A DNA stretch of 64,000 nucleotides, from NCBI GenBank assembly GCA_963965975.1, contig OZ014412.1, positions 5,582,501 to 5,646,500 on the forward strand, written 5' to 3'. Both the position numbers and the translations under genes were made by a program. Below the pieces are notes generated by a model. The model did no database searches. It was not told the DNA's origin and saw nothing but the letters and a program-made list of their open reading frames with translations. Below are positions 42,219-55,124 of this stretch, piece by piece (within the stretch, counting starts at the first letter, position 1; the number at the start of each line of letters is the position of its first letter). The stretch comes from Xestospongia bergquistia (lineage: Eukaryota; Porifera; Demospongiae; Haplosclerida; Petrosiidae).

Positions 42219-42399
42219 CTGGACTGTTTGGATTAGTTGCCTCATGCTAAGATGACTTACAATAATATTACACTCTCTCTATACACACTGGAAGAATATT
42301 GAGGTGTTCTAAATGTAGACACTAAATGAAAAGTATATGGAACTAGAACAAATATCTTGTATATAGAGATAATATTGTTAAGGTATAACAAAAAGGCCT
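42219..42399. repeat. Dispersed repeat, inverted copy of 16081-16264
   Basis: Reverse-complement match to the repeat in the R3 intron, here immediately beside inverted receptor relics. Confidence 0.75.
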
Positions 42400-42770
42400 G
42401 AAATTAGGTGTTATTACCAGTTTAATTTAATAGCATAAAAAGAATAGACAATGTGTCCAGTAGTATCAGCATCACCACCCAATGAATCAAGGTGGTTTGT
42501 AGAGCACCAGTAATGAAATGCTGTAAATTGTTACTTTTGATAGAGTATACATACTTAGTGTACCATACAGATTCCACTTCTTCAACTAACACACCATTAC
42601 CACTGACTCCATGAGGTCATAACTCATAACGTCAAAAATGAAAAGCTCAGCAAATAACTTGAAACTAAGCTGGATATAACTAGAATATAACTATACAGAC
42701 TGTCGGCCAGGATGATGGGAGGAGCTGTTGATCTCCACCCAAAGACTGGCTACATCGGGGTCCAAAAGAC

Positions 42771-44608
42771 ATGGTGACTCTTCTCTTAATCTTATTACAA
42801 TTCACTTGGTTAAGCGGTGAGAGTATTATAAATAGATATTTACTGACTGATCATTATTTCTTAGTTTGTGTTCACTCTCAAGTGGTGAATTTTCCATGTC
42901 TAACATTTTGTCCTGAGGTATCAGCTGTATATCACTGTGTGATAACTAGTGCAGTATCACGATGGACAGTCAGTGGTAGTGTTAGTGGTACCAATTCATT
43001 TAGTGCAGGTGATGCTATTGGACATACACTACCAGTTGGTAGTTCTTTTACTGCCAATAAAACTGATAGTACATCATTCAGTCTCAACTTTATTGCTAAT
43101 GTTGAGTTTAACAACAGTGTGACTGTTGAATGTCGTGATCTGGTTGATGGTAATAGTAATACTAACAGTAGACAATGTACTATTATGTTAGAAGGTAAGA
43201 GACAAAATTAGTACTATAGCCAATAACAATATCAACAGGTCCTCCCACTACTAGTCCTAGTTCACTGTCTTATGATGTTATTAGTTCTACATCAGTTAAT
43301 ATCTCCTGGTCACCATCTTCAGAACAATGTCTTGATTACTATAATGTTACTGTCACTAACCAGAACACCAACCAACAAGAAATCTTTAATACAACATCTA
43401 CATCTCTTACTATTAGTAACAGACTAGAAGGAATACAACATAGTTATACTGTATCAGTAGTAGATGGAGCTAACAGGATTGGACCTCAGAGCAATAGTGG
43501 TTGTTTTAATTTAAAAAGTAAATTAGCATATTAGTATCATTATAATTGTTACTGATTATTGTACTCTCATAGCACCTGAACAAGTCCCTGATCTAACAGC
43601 AATGGCTACAGATTTTCCTGATGACTTGACACAAGTTAATGCCACAGCTAATATATCAGTACAATGGATAGTAAGTGTTGTATAATGTTAGTATGTACTT
43701 ATATGTGCTATATATATATATATATATATATATAGCGACCTACCTCATCATGTCCTCATCCTGATGTGAACTATTACAGAGTAGTTCATAATGTCACAAA
43801 CAATGACATTAATATAACTGTTATTGTACCAACTCCTTCTACTACTCTCACTATCACTGGAGCTACATTGGGTTCTACTTACACTATAGAAATACAAGCT
43901 AATAATATACTGGGATATGGACCAACTGCAATGACTAAGATAGGTAAGTAGTGCAGTACAGTAGAGAGTAAAGTAATTATAATATCCCATATTATAGTTG
44001 TACCTACATCTTCTTTACCTCCTGAACCTACACTTTCCATTTTAACTGTTTCAACTAATCCTGGTCCATTAGTGACACCAACATCATCTTGTAGTAGAAA
44101 TGAAGGTAATCAATATATCATCATTGGACCTATAATTAGTTCTACTAATACAAAGAAATAGTAATAATAATTATAATTTGTATGTAACTAGTTACAGTGA
44201 CAGAGACAGGTAGTGATTACTGGTTAGATCTACTATTGTGTCCTTATTACATCAGTCAACTAATGGTTTACCATCATCCTCTGTAACACATGCATCCATT
44301 ACATAGCTATGTCATACAATACTACTGTATTCATACTGTAATTTTTTTAATTTCTAGATACCTCCTGTTCCTCCTCAACTACTATAGCAATAACAGTTAC
44401 ATTTCTCCTAACAGCTATATTCTCATCAATATTAACACTAGTACTAACATTACTTTTTGTTTATGTGTATATCAAAAGAAGTAGATCGGGAAGAAAAGAA
44501 CCAGTCAAACCAGTTGGACAGGTTGTGTATGAAGAGGTACATAACTCAGATAGTACTAGTCCAGTACCTCTTACTACTAACCCAGCTTATGGACCTGTTG
44601 GACAGTGA
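42771..44608 (+). CDS. R7: mosaic Ig-like/FN3/FN3 transmembrane receptor
   Basis: Exons are 42771-42816 (signal, MVTLLLILLQFTWLS), 42865-43194 (Ig-like), 43239-43517 (FN3-1), 43573-43670 and 43736-43943 (FN3-2), 43998-44105 (stalk) and 44358-44608 (TM, VVYEEV, NPAYGPVGQ), giving 439 aa. Segments have different nearest relatives: the signal exon resembles R3 (LSWLN), the Ig-like exon resembles R9 (RWTVSGSVSG, GHTLPVG), FN3-1 with the following intron and FN3-2 first exon resemble R5/R8, and everything from exon 5 on is nearly identical to R4. It lacks the ATTAGGGAGTGG block of the other plus-strand genes, so its promoter probably differs. Confidence 0.85.
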
Positions 44609-45399
44609 ATAATGTCAACAAGTCTGTGTTTATTTATTTAATGGATTTTTACTTTACACAACAAAACAACTTTAGACAAACAACAATTCTGTTTAATTTA
44701 CATTTCTGATTATTTTGTGAGACAAATTGTTAGTTGAAACAATTGATATGTAGTTACGTTTTATTAATTTTAAAGAATATATAGTGTCTATTAGTTACTA
44801 TATGTATTCTAAGTGTCATCATATATACTATAAAAACCTGTTATATGATACAAGGATACAATTGATTAATGCTTTACTCTATTACATTAGTAGTCACATA
44901 TATGTCTGTTGATGATAATGGATAGTGTGGTTACCCATTACATATATAACATTGTAAAAATGGTTGTTTTAACCAATTAATGTACATTTTGGTTGCATGC
45001 ATTCCTACAAAATGCTAACAACCATGGTCCCTCATCTTGTTGTCATAGTTCTAATAATTGTCCACACACTAGAATAAAACACAACAATACTGTATCATTA
45101 TCCCTGTATTATTGATTAAGTATAGGTCAAATGTTCTTACATGTTGGGTATCAAGGATTGTTCCAACTAAACTGTAGATTTACTGATGCAGGGTAGGGCA
45201 CAATAGCTAGCACCTATCATGGCAATGAAAGGTGACATATCCTTGGCTAATCTAGCTATGTTAAATTTGACAGTAAAGTTAATTATATGTCATATTTTTG
45301 TCATATTTCCTTAAATCATTGAAACAATATTGCATGAAACCATCACTGTTATATATGATAAAATATACATTTCTATAATAAATGTGTTTATAAGCAAGT

Positions 45400-46721
45400 T
45401 TAAGCCCATCTGGGAATATCATCTGGTCGATTTCGAGATGAGAAAGGCCCTCTGACTCTCTTCAGAAGTTGCCTCTTAGCTTGTGATGATCGACATTCCT
45501 CTCGGTTCTTATCTATTATTTTCAGTAACTTCTCATACTCTGTAGATCTCCAAGAAAGAGGTCTCACCACCAAGATATCCTCATCATTTTCTTTGTCACT
45601 TTCTTCACTGGACATAGTGTCAATTTTAAGTGCCTCAAGCCAACGGTCATGATGTGATTCATCACTGAACTTGACTTTTTGCAATATAGCTCGTCTCTCC
45701 TCCAGTTTCTATGTATAAAATAACACAAAGAGTTTTAGTGGATTTATAATACTTAAAGGATATATATCACAAACAACAATTGCAAACAATATATATAAAC
45801 ATATATATATCAAGTAGCAACAAATGTATGGTTACAGGTTGTATAAGCTGATTTGAATGTACACTTTGATCATGTGGATATACACAAGGACTACTAGAAG
45901 GGTTTGCGTATAAACCTACACAGTCATTACAATACAGTCGTTATCGATGCAGATCAGTACTAGACATTACTAATAATAATGGCCTTACAGTTAATGTATA
46001 ACCTACCTTGGGTAAATGTTGTAGTGCATGGATTTGTAGTTGTGACTGAAGGTTTAGTAGATGAAGTAGAAGGTGAAAATGATGTAACAGATGGAAGAGA
46101 TGATATTGCTAATTTTTCAGGCAATTCTTTTTCATTAACTGTTGAATTATTCACTTGTTCCATTTGTGATATTGGTGGAAAAAGCTGACCAGGATATTTA
46201 CTGGGATGAGATGTACATGGAGTACATGGAGTACTGAAAGAATTTACACTTAGTCCTACACAAACACAAATAAATTTAAACAATTATATATGTATGCATA
46301 ACTAGTCAATATTTATGTAATACAATACTCAACAAAGTCTGTACTTTCTACTGGACAAATTTTAACAAAATGTCTAACAATAATACTAACTGGATAACGT
46401 ACCGTCAGTGGAAACTTGTGAAGGTAAAGGTGTTAATGTTGGTGTAGTAGATGATAGGTAAGACTTTAGAACTGGCGCTGTTGATTTTTTAAGTCCTTTT
46501 GATTTATAACTACTGCTAGGTTGCTTAATTCTTCTATTGCGATTGATAAGTGGTATTTTCTCCAGACTTTGGATACGCCGTCTCTTTCTTCTGGCATTTG
46601 TCCGTACATTTTCTAAGTCTTCCTCAGAGCTGGAGCTACAACTAGTTTGTAAAGTGTACGTTTTACTGTTCCATTTCAGGTTCAAAAAAGAAGACATGTC
46701 AATATCAGAACGCAGACTCAT
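45400..46721 (-). CDS. CACTA element accessory protein
   Basis: Four exons join in frame: 46403-46721 (ATG 46721), 46007-46255, 45836-45915 and 45400-45708. The first exon encodes an acidic then strongly basic region (ARRKRRR), the middle exons are Ser/Thr/Pro-rich, and the last has PLSWRSTEYEKLL and a basic stretch ending FSSRNRPDDIPRWA. A short C-terminal PWRS-x-E and P-x-W-A pattern of this kind is familiar to me from the second protein of animal EnSpm elements, where it may aid transposase binding; I give that from memory. The frame is undamaged. It diverges from the transposase relic with about 100 bp between starts, probably a shared promoter. Confidence 0.6.
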
Positions 46722-46818
46722 TAAAACTTCAGCTGTCTTCACAGTTCACACTTACGATCGAAGCATGTGCTCAACGTTTGTGGGTGGAGGAAGTAGGCGT
46801 TACTTTCAATGCGTGAAA

Positions 46819-48419
46819 ATGAGTTCTGTCCAGACAAAGTTTTCTTCTCCTTCATGTACTATGTACTGCCCTCATTGTAAGAAGGATGTCACTATCAAAA
46901 CGTACAGAAAGCACAGAAGACTTTACTTTTGTGATGATAGTTGGATTGTGAGTGTAGAGAATCATAAGGAAACACAAGGAATTGATTCCATTATGAAAGG
47001 TGAATTCTAATATTATCTTTTGCAAGAAAATTTGTTTTACCATAGATAAAATAAATAAGGGGATGATTGCTAATACTGCACTAAAATTATCTTTAAAATC
47101 CTTCCCCCTTCTAAGCTTATGATTGTACTGCATGATGAAAGTCAATTATTCTCTGTGACAGTATAGTATTTACTCATGACTAATTTCTTCATCATTGGAC
47201 TACAGAGGCACCAGAGCTTCCACAAATGTCTGAACATACAGATTCTTGTTTGTTGAGAGAAGATACAATGGAATCAGGTAATCACAAACTAGCTTGTGGC
47301 TATTAAATGTTTCTTATATACTATAGAAGAACGATTTTTGGCTCCCTTTGAACACATAGCTACTGGTGATACTATAAAGGAAGGAATAATTGGTAAGGTT
47401 AATGTTTCCTATTTTTATTCCTTTGATTACTGTACAACTCGTATTTTTAAGACACTCATTAATATTGATAAACAAAACTTAATAAAAGTTCAAGTTTTGT
47501 TTCCTTTTACAGAGGAGCATTGGGAGAATATTGAAGATTATGACAGTGACATTGAACAAGAGATCAACAATGCTCCTTCACAACCAACACCACCTGAGCA
47601 TAATTCAAATGAACTTGTTACTGAGGCTGCTGCTTTAGCTACTTGGATTGTATTGTTTCTTCTTAGGCTTCAAGGAAAACATTACATTCCTGAGAATGCC
47701 ATTGATGAATTGATTAAGTTTATGTCGAAAGTATTCACAATTATGGCAAAGTATTCAACATTCAACTCACATTTTAACAACAAGTTTCCAACTTCATTAT
47801 ATATGGCTAAAAAAATAACTGTTCACCAATACAAGTCGAATGTTTCATCTTATTTTGTTTGTCCAGAATGTCTTACTGTCTAGGAACATGTCTCATGTTC
47901 ACTTTCACAAGGGAACTGCAGGTGCTTAAACAATCAATTTCCTAACCATCCTGTAAAGAGATTTCGTCAACCATGTGGTTCTGCTTTGTTGAAGTCTGTT
48001 TGTTTTTCATCTGGCAAGTGTATTTACTACCCAATTTCTTGCTTCAGCTAAGACCTCAACACTTTTTGTTGCTCTTGCACATTGGGATGTAACGATCTTT
48101 GGACCATTTCCTACTCCTTTGTATAACCAATTAGAACGCAACAGTAGCTTTCGTCCTGTAAAGATACATCACTTTGGTTCTGTTTCTTTTAGTGTTGGAG
48201 ATGAGGTTTGAAACTTACCAATAGCTGTTTGTTCGTGGTATCTCCCCCATCAACAATTTGGTAGGATAGGTAAGCCTGTGCAGATCTGGTGTGCTGACAA
48301 ATTTGAACATCCAAGTTATTATTGTTTTGTTCCTATTCACTTAATAAAGCAGCATTGTTCATATTCAAAGATCTGTATCCATGACGAATGGTTGCTACAA
48401 CTTATACCTCTTATGTAGT
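46819..48419 (+). pseudogene. CACTA transposase, internally deleted and interrupted
   Basis: Exons are 46819-46999 (CPHCKKDVTIKTYRKHRRLY, a Cys-x2-Cys...His-x3-His-like finger), 47206-47277, 47327-47392 and 47513 onward. The last continues with a helical segment (WIVLFLLRLQGKHYIP, FPTSLYMAKK) and a Cys-rich start (VCPECLTV), then a TAG at 47881-47883; the same frame continues (CRCLNNQFPNHP) to about 48049. A C-terminal portion remains at about 48105-48419 (GKPVQIWCADKFEH), again with a stop. The region between should hold the DDE catalytic core but is almost absent, so this looks like a non-autonomous deletion derivative. Confidence 0.65.
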
Positions 48420-48949
48420 GAAGAAATCTTTGTTCTCTTAAATAATAATGTATTTTTCACACTTGTGCTCAGACAAAATTTTCATGTATTATTACTATAG
48501 CACAACTTAGCATTAATTAATGTAATAAATTAAATTCAATAATATTCATACCTCATGATCTATATATTAACCAAATGTGACCTATCTATCCATTATCCTA
48601 CAGCTACTAATAGATGACAGATTTGACACATTATAGGTAACAAATTATTTCTGATATCATTAGCTGACCAAAATATGACATATAATGCATCAAGGATAGG
48701 TACAGTAAATCTCCAGGATACCTCAAGCTTAACTATCCTGTTCATTTCCAATAAGCCAAATTTTCAGGATAGTTGGCTTTTTGTCTAGTGACATGAATAG
48801 TCAATTCCATGTTACATTTATTATATCAAACAAATCACAGTATTTGTCATATCATCATTAACTAGTTCCAGATAATTAAAACGAATATTAATATCAGACA
48901 GTTAATAGCATGGTATTGTTCAGCAAAATATTCCTAAAACCTCAGTATC

Positions 48950-50680
48950 CAATCAACAAAATACAACAGTAGTTAACAGATCCTCCCACTAGCACTCCTA
49001 GTTCATTGTCTTATACTGCTATTAGTTCTACATCAGTTACTATCTCCTGGTCACCATCTTCAAAACAATGCCTGAAGATGGTGACCAGGAATTACTATAA
49101 TGTTACTGTCACTAACCAGAACACCAACCAACAAGAGATCTCCAATACATCATCTACATCTCTTAATATCAGTAACAGACTAGAAGGAGTACAATATAGT
49201 TATACTTTAGTAATAGTAGATGGAGCTAACAGGAGTTGACGTCAGAGTAACTGTAGTTGTTTTTATTTAGATATATAGTACCGTAAGGGTACAAATTTTC
49301 GAGGGTTTAAATTTTCGTGTTTTTTAAATTTTGCTTTATTATTTAAATTTCGTGGGTATTAATTTTCGTGTTTAGTGGGTGTGAAGTATTAATTAATGGG
49401 TGTGGTGTCAGACACGTGTTGTGAACACAAGCGTGATTTTCCCGAAGTATGGCTACGTATTCCATTGAATCCATGGTGAGAGGGTACCATGTATACAAGA
49501 AAATCTGGGAGGCAGTTGACGGAGAAGTACTTCAGTGTAAAATAGAAAGAAGTAACCCTTTACAGTAGCCGTTATTTACACGCTTTATTGAGATCACGTG
49601 ATTATGCGTGGGTGGAACAAAAGTTAAATTTCGTGTTAAAACAACAACCCACGAATATAGCGAAATTAAATCCCCCACGAAAATTTATACCCTTACGGTA
49701 AGTTAATTCTTGTTAGTAACTGATACTCTTTTAACACCTGAATAAGCCTCAGGTTTAACAACTGGTTTTAACACAAGCTAATGGTAAATATAGTATAATG
49801 CTATAATATATGTATATGTATGTTGTTTACTTAATAATTATGTTTGTTGTCTTTATAAATAATATTACTTTTATTTTCATTGTCAACTTTAATGTACCAA
49901 GTACAGCGTGTAACACTGACAGCAGGGGTCTTTAATATGTCCTAGGCTGTAATACCTTTAATAGACAAAATGACCATATAGTAGAATCTACTATGGTATG
50001 TATGAAATATGGGTATATACTGCATTCATAACTAATGTTATAGATGGAAACATTGTGACTTACTATGATCAAAAGAGCTGATCATCAATGTCATATTAAC
50101 AATACAATAGTCACTACTTAGAGTCCTCAATTAGTCTTAATTTTACTACTATATTGGTTTAACAACAATGTGACTGTTGAGTCTCATATTCAGAGGAAAT
50201 CAATAAGTACTATGGAGTAAAAATAGCAAGTACTCCTTTTTGTACTACAATCAACAACTAGCTCCTCCCACTACCAGTCTTAGTTTACTGTCTTATATAA
50301 CTGTTTGTTCTAATTCAGTTACTAGCTTCTGTCAGACTTGCTTACTAGTCTTCTAATAACCAGAACACCAATCAACAGGAGATCTTTAATACAGCATTTA
50401 CTTCTCATACACTGTAATAATATTAGATGGAGCCAGTAGACTAACAGTGGTTGTAGGCATCTCTTATCACCTGAACAAGTCTTAGATCTAACATCAATTA
50501 ATGACTACTAATCTGACACGAGATAATGTCATTATAATTATCAAATTTGTCAAGTGTATTAATGGTGAGTTATTTATATGTAGGAGCATTCATATTTATG
50601 TGTTGCTTAGCATCCCACCTCATTCTGTCTTCATGTACAATTCACTGTTATTCTAGGCTGCCTTCACCAAAAAAAAATAT
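48950..50680 (+). pseudogene. Decayed receptor exons upstream of R8
   Basis: Second copy of the relic series upstream of R5: FN3-1 relic (48984-49275) with the same 17-bp inverted repeat and an extra TGA in place of TGG near 49236, the MITE, FN3-2 start relic (about 49735), and the Ig/FN3 relics at 50080-50680. Confidence 0.65.
49281..49698. mobile_element. MITE with TA target duplication, 418 bp
   Basis: Terminal inverted repeats start CCGTAAGGGTAYAAATTTTCG and the element is flanked by TA on both sides (49279-49280, 49699-49700), as for Tc1/mariner-type elements. The empty site is at about 23700. There is no coding capacity. Internal sequence has further inverted CGTGGG/CCCACG words. Confidence 0.85.
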
Positions 50681-50695
50681 TTATTTATATGTAGT

Positions 50696-50713
50696 ATTAG
50701 GGAGTGGCTTATT
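50696..50713 (+). promoter_or_regulatory. Conserved upstream block of R8
   Basis: ATTAGGGAGTGGCTTATT, identical to the R5 block. Confidence 0.45.
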
Positions 50714-50725
50714 TTTAAGTTTGAA

Positions 50726-52555
50726 ATGTCAGCATTTCAATTCATACTGTTAAGTTCTATCTTTTTCTTTGTTCAAGGTATATTACTAACTTAATATTTT
50801 TTTATAATATTTTATCTCAGTCATTCCAGTTCACTCTCAGGTGGTGAGTTTTAACTGTTTAACATTTTGTCCTGAGGTATCAGCTATATATCACTGTGTG
50901 ACAAGTAGTGCTCTAGCACGATGGGAAGTCAGTGGTAGTGCTAGTGGTATCAATTCATACCTTGCAGCTGATCCTGTAGGAACAATTAAATCAATTGGTA
51001 GTTCTTTTACTGCCAATAAAACTGGTAGTACATCTTTCAGTCTTAACTTTATCGCTGAGTCTCAGTTTAACAACAGTGTCAATGTGACATGTATTGATTC
51101 AGCTGATGCTAATATAAATACCAATAGTAGACAGTGTACTATTGAGTTAGAAGGTAAGAGAGGGAAAGAGTACTTCAATTAATAATTATATTAACAGGTC
51201 CTCCCACTACTAGTTCTAGTTCATTGTCTTATACTGCTATTAGTTCTACATCAGTTACTATCTCCTGGTCACCATCTTTAGAACAATGTCTTGATTATTA
51301 TAGTGTTACTGTCACTAACCAGAACACCAACCAACAAGAAATCTTTAATACAACATCTACCTCCCTTACTGTCATTAACAGACTAGAAGGAATACAATAT
51401 AGTTATACTGTATCAGTAGTAGATGGAGCTAACAGGATTGGACCTCAGAGTAATAGTGGTTGTTTTAATTTAAAAAGTAAATTAGCATATTAGCATCATT
51501 ATAATTGTTACTGATTATTATACTCTCATAGCACCTGAACAAGTCCCTGATCTAACAGCAATGGCTACAGATTTTCCTGATGACTTGACACAAGTTAATG
51601 CCACAGCTAATATATCAGTACAATGGATAGTAAGTGTTGTATAATGTTAGTACATAATATATGTTATGTGTTTACTAGCAACCTACCCCTTCTTGTCCTC
51701 GTCCTGATGTAATACAATACAAAATAGATCATAATGTCCATAACAATGATATTGTCAATGTTATACTTGCTCTTACTACTACCACTACTATCACTGGAGC
51801 TACATTGGGTTGTACTTACACTATAGAAGTAAAAGCTAGTAATATACTGGGATATGGACCAACTGCAGTAACTGAGATAGGTAAGTAATGTACTATAGAG
51901 AGTAAAGTAATTATAATATTCAATATTATAGTTATAGCTGTATCTTCACCACCAACTAGTACTGGATCTATACCTTCCACTTTAATTGTTTCAACTAATC
52001 TTACTATATCAGGTGCAGCAACTCCAACATCATCTTATAATATAAATGGAGGTAAGTAATGTGTCATGACATTGGACTGCTAATACAAATAAATGGTAGT
52101 AATAATGGTAATTTGTTATGTAACTAGTTATAAAGACAGAGATTGGTAGTCCTTATTAGTTAGATCTACTCTTGTGTCATACTTATTACATTAGTCAACT
52201 AATGGTTTATTATTATCCTCTGCAATAAATACATCCATTACTTAATGATATCATATACCACTACTGTATATACATGCTATAAGTAATATTTTAAAAATTT
52301 GTAGATATCTCCTGTTCCTCCTCAAATGCTGTAGCAGTAGTAATTACATTTTTCATAACAGCTATATTCTCATCAATATTAATACTAGTATTAACATTAC
52401 TATTTGTTTGTGTATACATCAAAAGAAGTAAACTAACAAGAAAAGAACCAGTCAAACCAGTTGAACAGGTTGTGTATGAAGAGGTACATAATTCAGGTGA
52501 TACTAGTCCAGTATTTCTCACTACTAATCCAGCTTATGGACCTGTTTGTCAGTAA
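50726..52555 (+). CDS. R8: Ig-like/FN3/FN3 transmembrane receptor, copy of R5
   Basis: Exons are 50726-50777, 50821-51153, 51198-51476, 51532-51629, 51679-51880, 51938-52051 (or from 51932) and 52305-52555, giving 442 aa. It differs from R5 by scattered substitutions (for example HCVTSS for HCVISS, RWEVSG for RWDVSG, SYLAAD for SYFAAD, GATLGCT for GAILGST). The tail ends NPAYGPVCQ with TAA instead of NPAYGPVGQ with TGA. The tandem stalk acceptor of R5 is kept. Reading frame is intact. Confidence 0.85.
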
Positions 52556-52969
52556 ATGACAGAATAATGTCAACAAGTCTGTGTTTATATATTTAATGGA
52601 TTGTTTTACTTTACTTCAGTTATGTCAACAATTCTGTGACTAATATTGTTTATTAAAGGAAGTTATAGAGTGTTTTATTTTTTTCAAGTTTACATTTCAT
52701 ATAAATTTGTGTATTAAAACATGATGAACCATTAAGTGATTTACAAGATAGAGTAATAGACTTTAGTATAAATACTAACTATACTATAGAAACATGTCAT
52801 TTTATGCAGATATATAAAATTGATGGTTTTACTTCTTTATTAAGCAACAGTGAGTTTTGTGACCACAACATGATAATTAGCTACTATTCTATTATCTGAT
52901 ATTAATTTATCCATCTTAATTAATGAGAGCTAATTACCAAGTCATTGCATAGTGAAATACAATAGTGTC

Positions 52970-53450
52970 CTCCTACTAGTTCACTGGTCTTACATTGGTA
53001 TTAGTCTACATCAGTTAATATCTCCTGGTTACCATCTTCAGAACTGTCTTGATTACTATAATGTTAGCATGCCATTCAAAAGAGAATATGTAAAGTTCAA
53101 TTAGTGTTATGTTATTTATACGTGTGCTGAAAAATAATCCCACTAAGTACATTTTGTTGTAGTAACAATTCTATATCAAATAATTTGTTTTCTTTGCAAA
53201 ATGTTTGTTGTATGTACACTTAGTATTACTTTCATTTTCATTATCACCTTTCAAATGTATATACTGTATTTATAACTTAATGCTATAGATTGGAACTTTG
53301 TGATTTGCCATGATCAAAAGAACTGAACTCTTATGATACTACAATCAATAATAAGGTCTTCCCACTAGTACTACTAGTCCTTGTTCACTGTCTTATACTA
53401 CTATTAGTTCACCATCTCAGTCAGACTTGATTACTAGTAACTAATTGCTG
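52970..53450 (+). pseudogene. Receptor relics after R8
   Basis: FN3-1 traces lie at about 52975-53070 and 53355-53445, matching those at 26930 and 27590 but shorter. A few short tandem AGGAGAGTTA-like units are seen at 53500-53570. Confidence 0.5.
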
Positions 53451-53756
53451 CATATATAACTGCCAGTACTCCTGTACGCTTGGAATGTACCACTTGTTAA
53501 TAGACAGGAGAGTTACATTAGGACACCATAAGCAGGAGAGTTATATTAGGACATGGTAGAGAGGAGGATTACATTAGAATACATTAGAAAGAACCATGTT
53601 TAAAGGAGATTCATCCAAACTGTATAGTTCTCAATTGTAATGCTGTTGGAGTTAAATGATTTTAAGTGGGCTGGACTATCATCAATAGAATGATAAACGT
53701 TATGATAAGAGTATAGGGGCATTCATTACTTGGTTCAGCAAATCATAATATGCAGT

Positions 53757-54855
53757 ATTGGGGAGTGGTTGATTTTTAAATTTAAAATGTCAGGATATAT
53801 TTCTGGTCATATTGTTGAATTCTGTTTTTTTTGGTAAAAGTATTATTAACTTAATATATATGTAATATTTATCTCAGTCATTCCAATTCACTCTCAGGTG
53901 ATGAGTTTTAACTATACTCATTTTTTCCTGATCGAGGTACCAGCTATATACCACTGTGTGATAACTAGTACAGTATTACAATGGGAAGTCAATGGTAATG
54001 TTAGTGGTGCAAATTCATTTGGTACAACTGAAGGTATTAGACACACCCTACCAGTTGGTGATTCTTTTACTGCCACCAAAACTGCTCTTTCAGTCTCAAC
54101 TTTACTGCTAATGTTGAGTTTAACAATAGTGTGGTTGTTGAATGTCATGATCAAGTTGATGGTAATAGTAATACTAACAGTAGACAATGTACTATTGAGT
54201 TAGTAGGTAAGAGAGAACTAGTGTTCTAATCAATAGCATCTTTGTCAATAACCAATATTATAGTTATATCTACATGTCCACATACTGAACCTATACCTAC
54301 ACTTTTAACTTTAATTGTTCCTGTTATATCAGAGATACTGACATGTTCTTGGGAGGAAATATACTTTCATTGGACCTATAACATGGTCTATACTAATGCA
54401 AATAAGGGTAGTATTATAATTTGTTACGTAATTGACTAATTACAGTGATAGAGGCATGTAGTGATTACTGGTTAGATCTACTCTTCTTACGTTTGTCGAC
54501 TAATGGTTTATTATTATAATTTCTAGCAAATACAGCCATTATTTACCTATATAATACACTGCTACTGTATGCATGATGTGAGTAAATTTTTCCAAATTTC
54601 TAGATACCTTCTGTTCATCATCAATCACTGTGACAATAACAGCTACATTTCTCCTGTTAACTATATTCTCATCAATATTAACACTAGTATTAATATTACT
54701 GTTTTTTATGTGTATATCAAAAGAAGTGGATTGACAAGAAAAGATACAGTTAAACTAGTTGAACAGGTTGTGTATATGTAGAAGTACATAACTCAGATAT
54801 TACTAGTCTAGTATCTCTCACTGCTAACCCAGCTTATGGACCTGATGGACAGTGA
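53757..54855 (+). pseudogene. Receptor pseudogene without FN3 domains
   Basis: A diverged upstream block (ATTGGGGAGTGG) and a frameshifted signal exon (ATG near 53788) are followed by an Ig exon (from 53878) with frameshifts around FFLIEVP and after TKTA. Both FN3 domains are missing; a stalk-like exon follows directly (from about 54264), then a TM exon (from 54604) with frameshifts after LLF and at VVYM. The NPAYGP end is still recognisable at 54828-54855. Confidence 0.65.
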
Positions 54856-55124
54856 TACCAACTCTGTTTTTACTAATTTAATAGATTGTTTTATATGCTG
54901 ATATTTGTATGAACATTTCTTTCATAAATATTGTTTATCAAAACAAGTAAATAGAATATTTTCCAGCCATTTTGTGTTCTTCTGTTCAAAACATATACAG
55001 TTGTTATTTTTAAAGTATATTTTTAATAAATTGTTAGCTAAAACAATAGACAAGCATTTTTAGATTGCTAATTAATATATTACACAAATACACAATTATA
55101 TGTAAAATAATATACAATATACTT

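Larger units (their letters stand above)
45067..48790. mobile_element. CACTA (EnSpm) transposon, 3724 bp
   Basis: The ends are CACTAGA and TCTAGTG, flanked by a 3-bp duplication ACA (45064-45066 and 48791-48793). The empty site is preserved at 23211-23220 in the other copy of the segmental duplication, so both boundaries are exact. Subterminal inverted sequence (ATTATATGTCATATTTT-type near 45280 and its complement near 48670) and repeated CAGGATA words near the right end are typical of CACTA elements. Inside are two divergent genes, one on each strand. Confidence 0.85.
43695..52960 (+). repeat. Segmental duplication, copy 2 (R7 3' half to beyond R8)
   Basis: Second copy of 21850-26900, enlarged by the CACTA element (45067-48790) and the MITE (49281-49698). 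The left limit is again at an expanded (TA)n run in the FN3-2 intron. Confidence 0.85.

Noticed and set aside
42932-43114. Minus-strand frames opposite the Ig-like exons (also 61264-61446, 53918-54187)
   Set aside because: They are mirror frames of strongly supported plus-strand Ig exons and have no start or splice context of their own.
46852-47145. Minus-strand reading frame over the transposase start
   Set aside because: It overlaps the spliced transposase exon with its finger motif and has no exon support.
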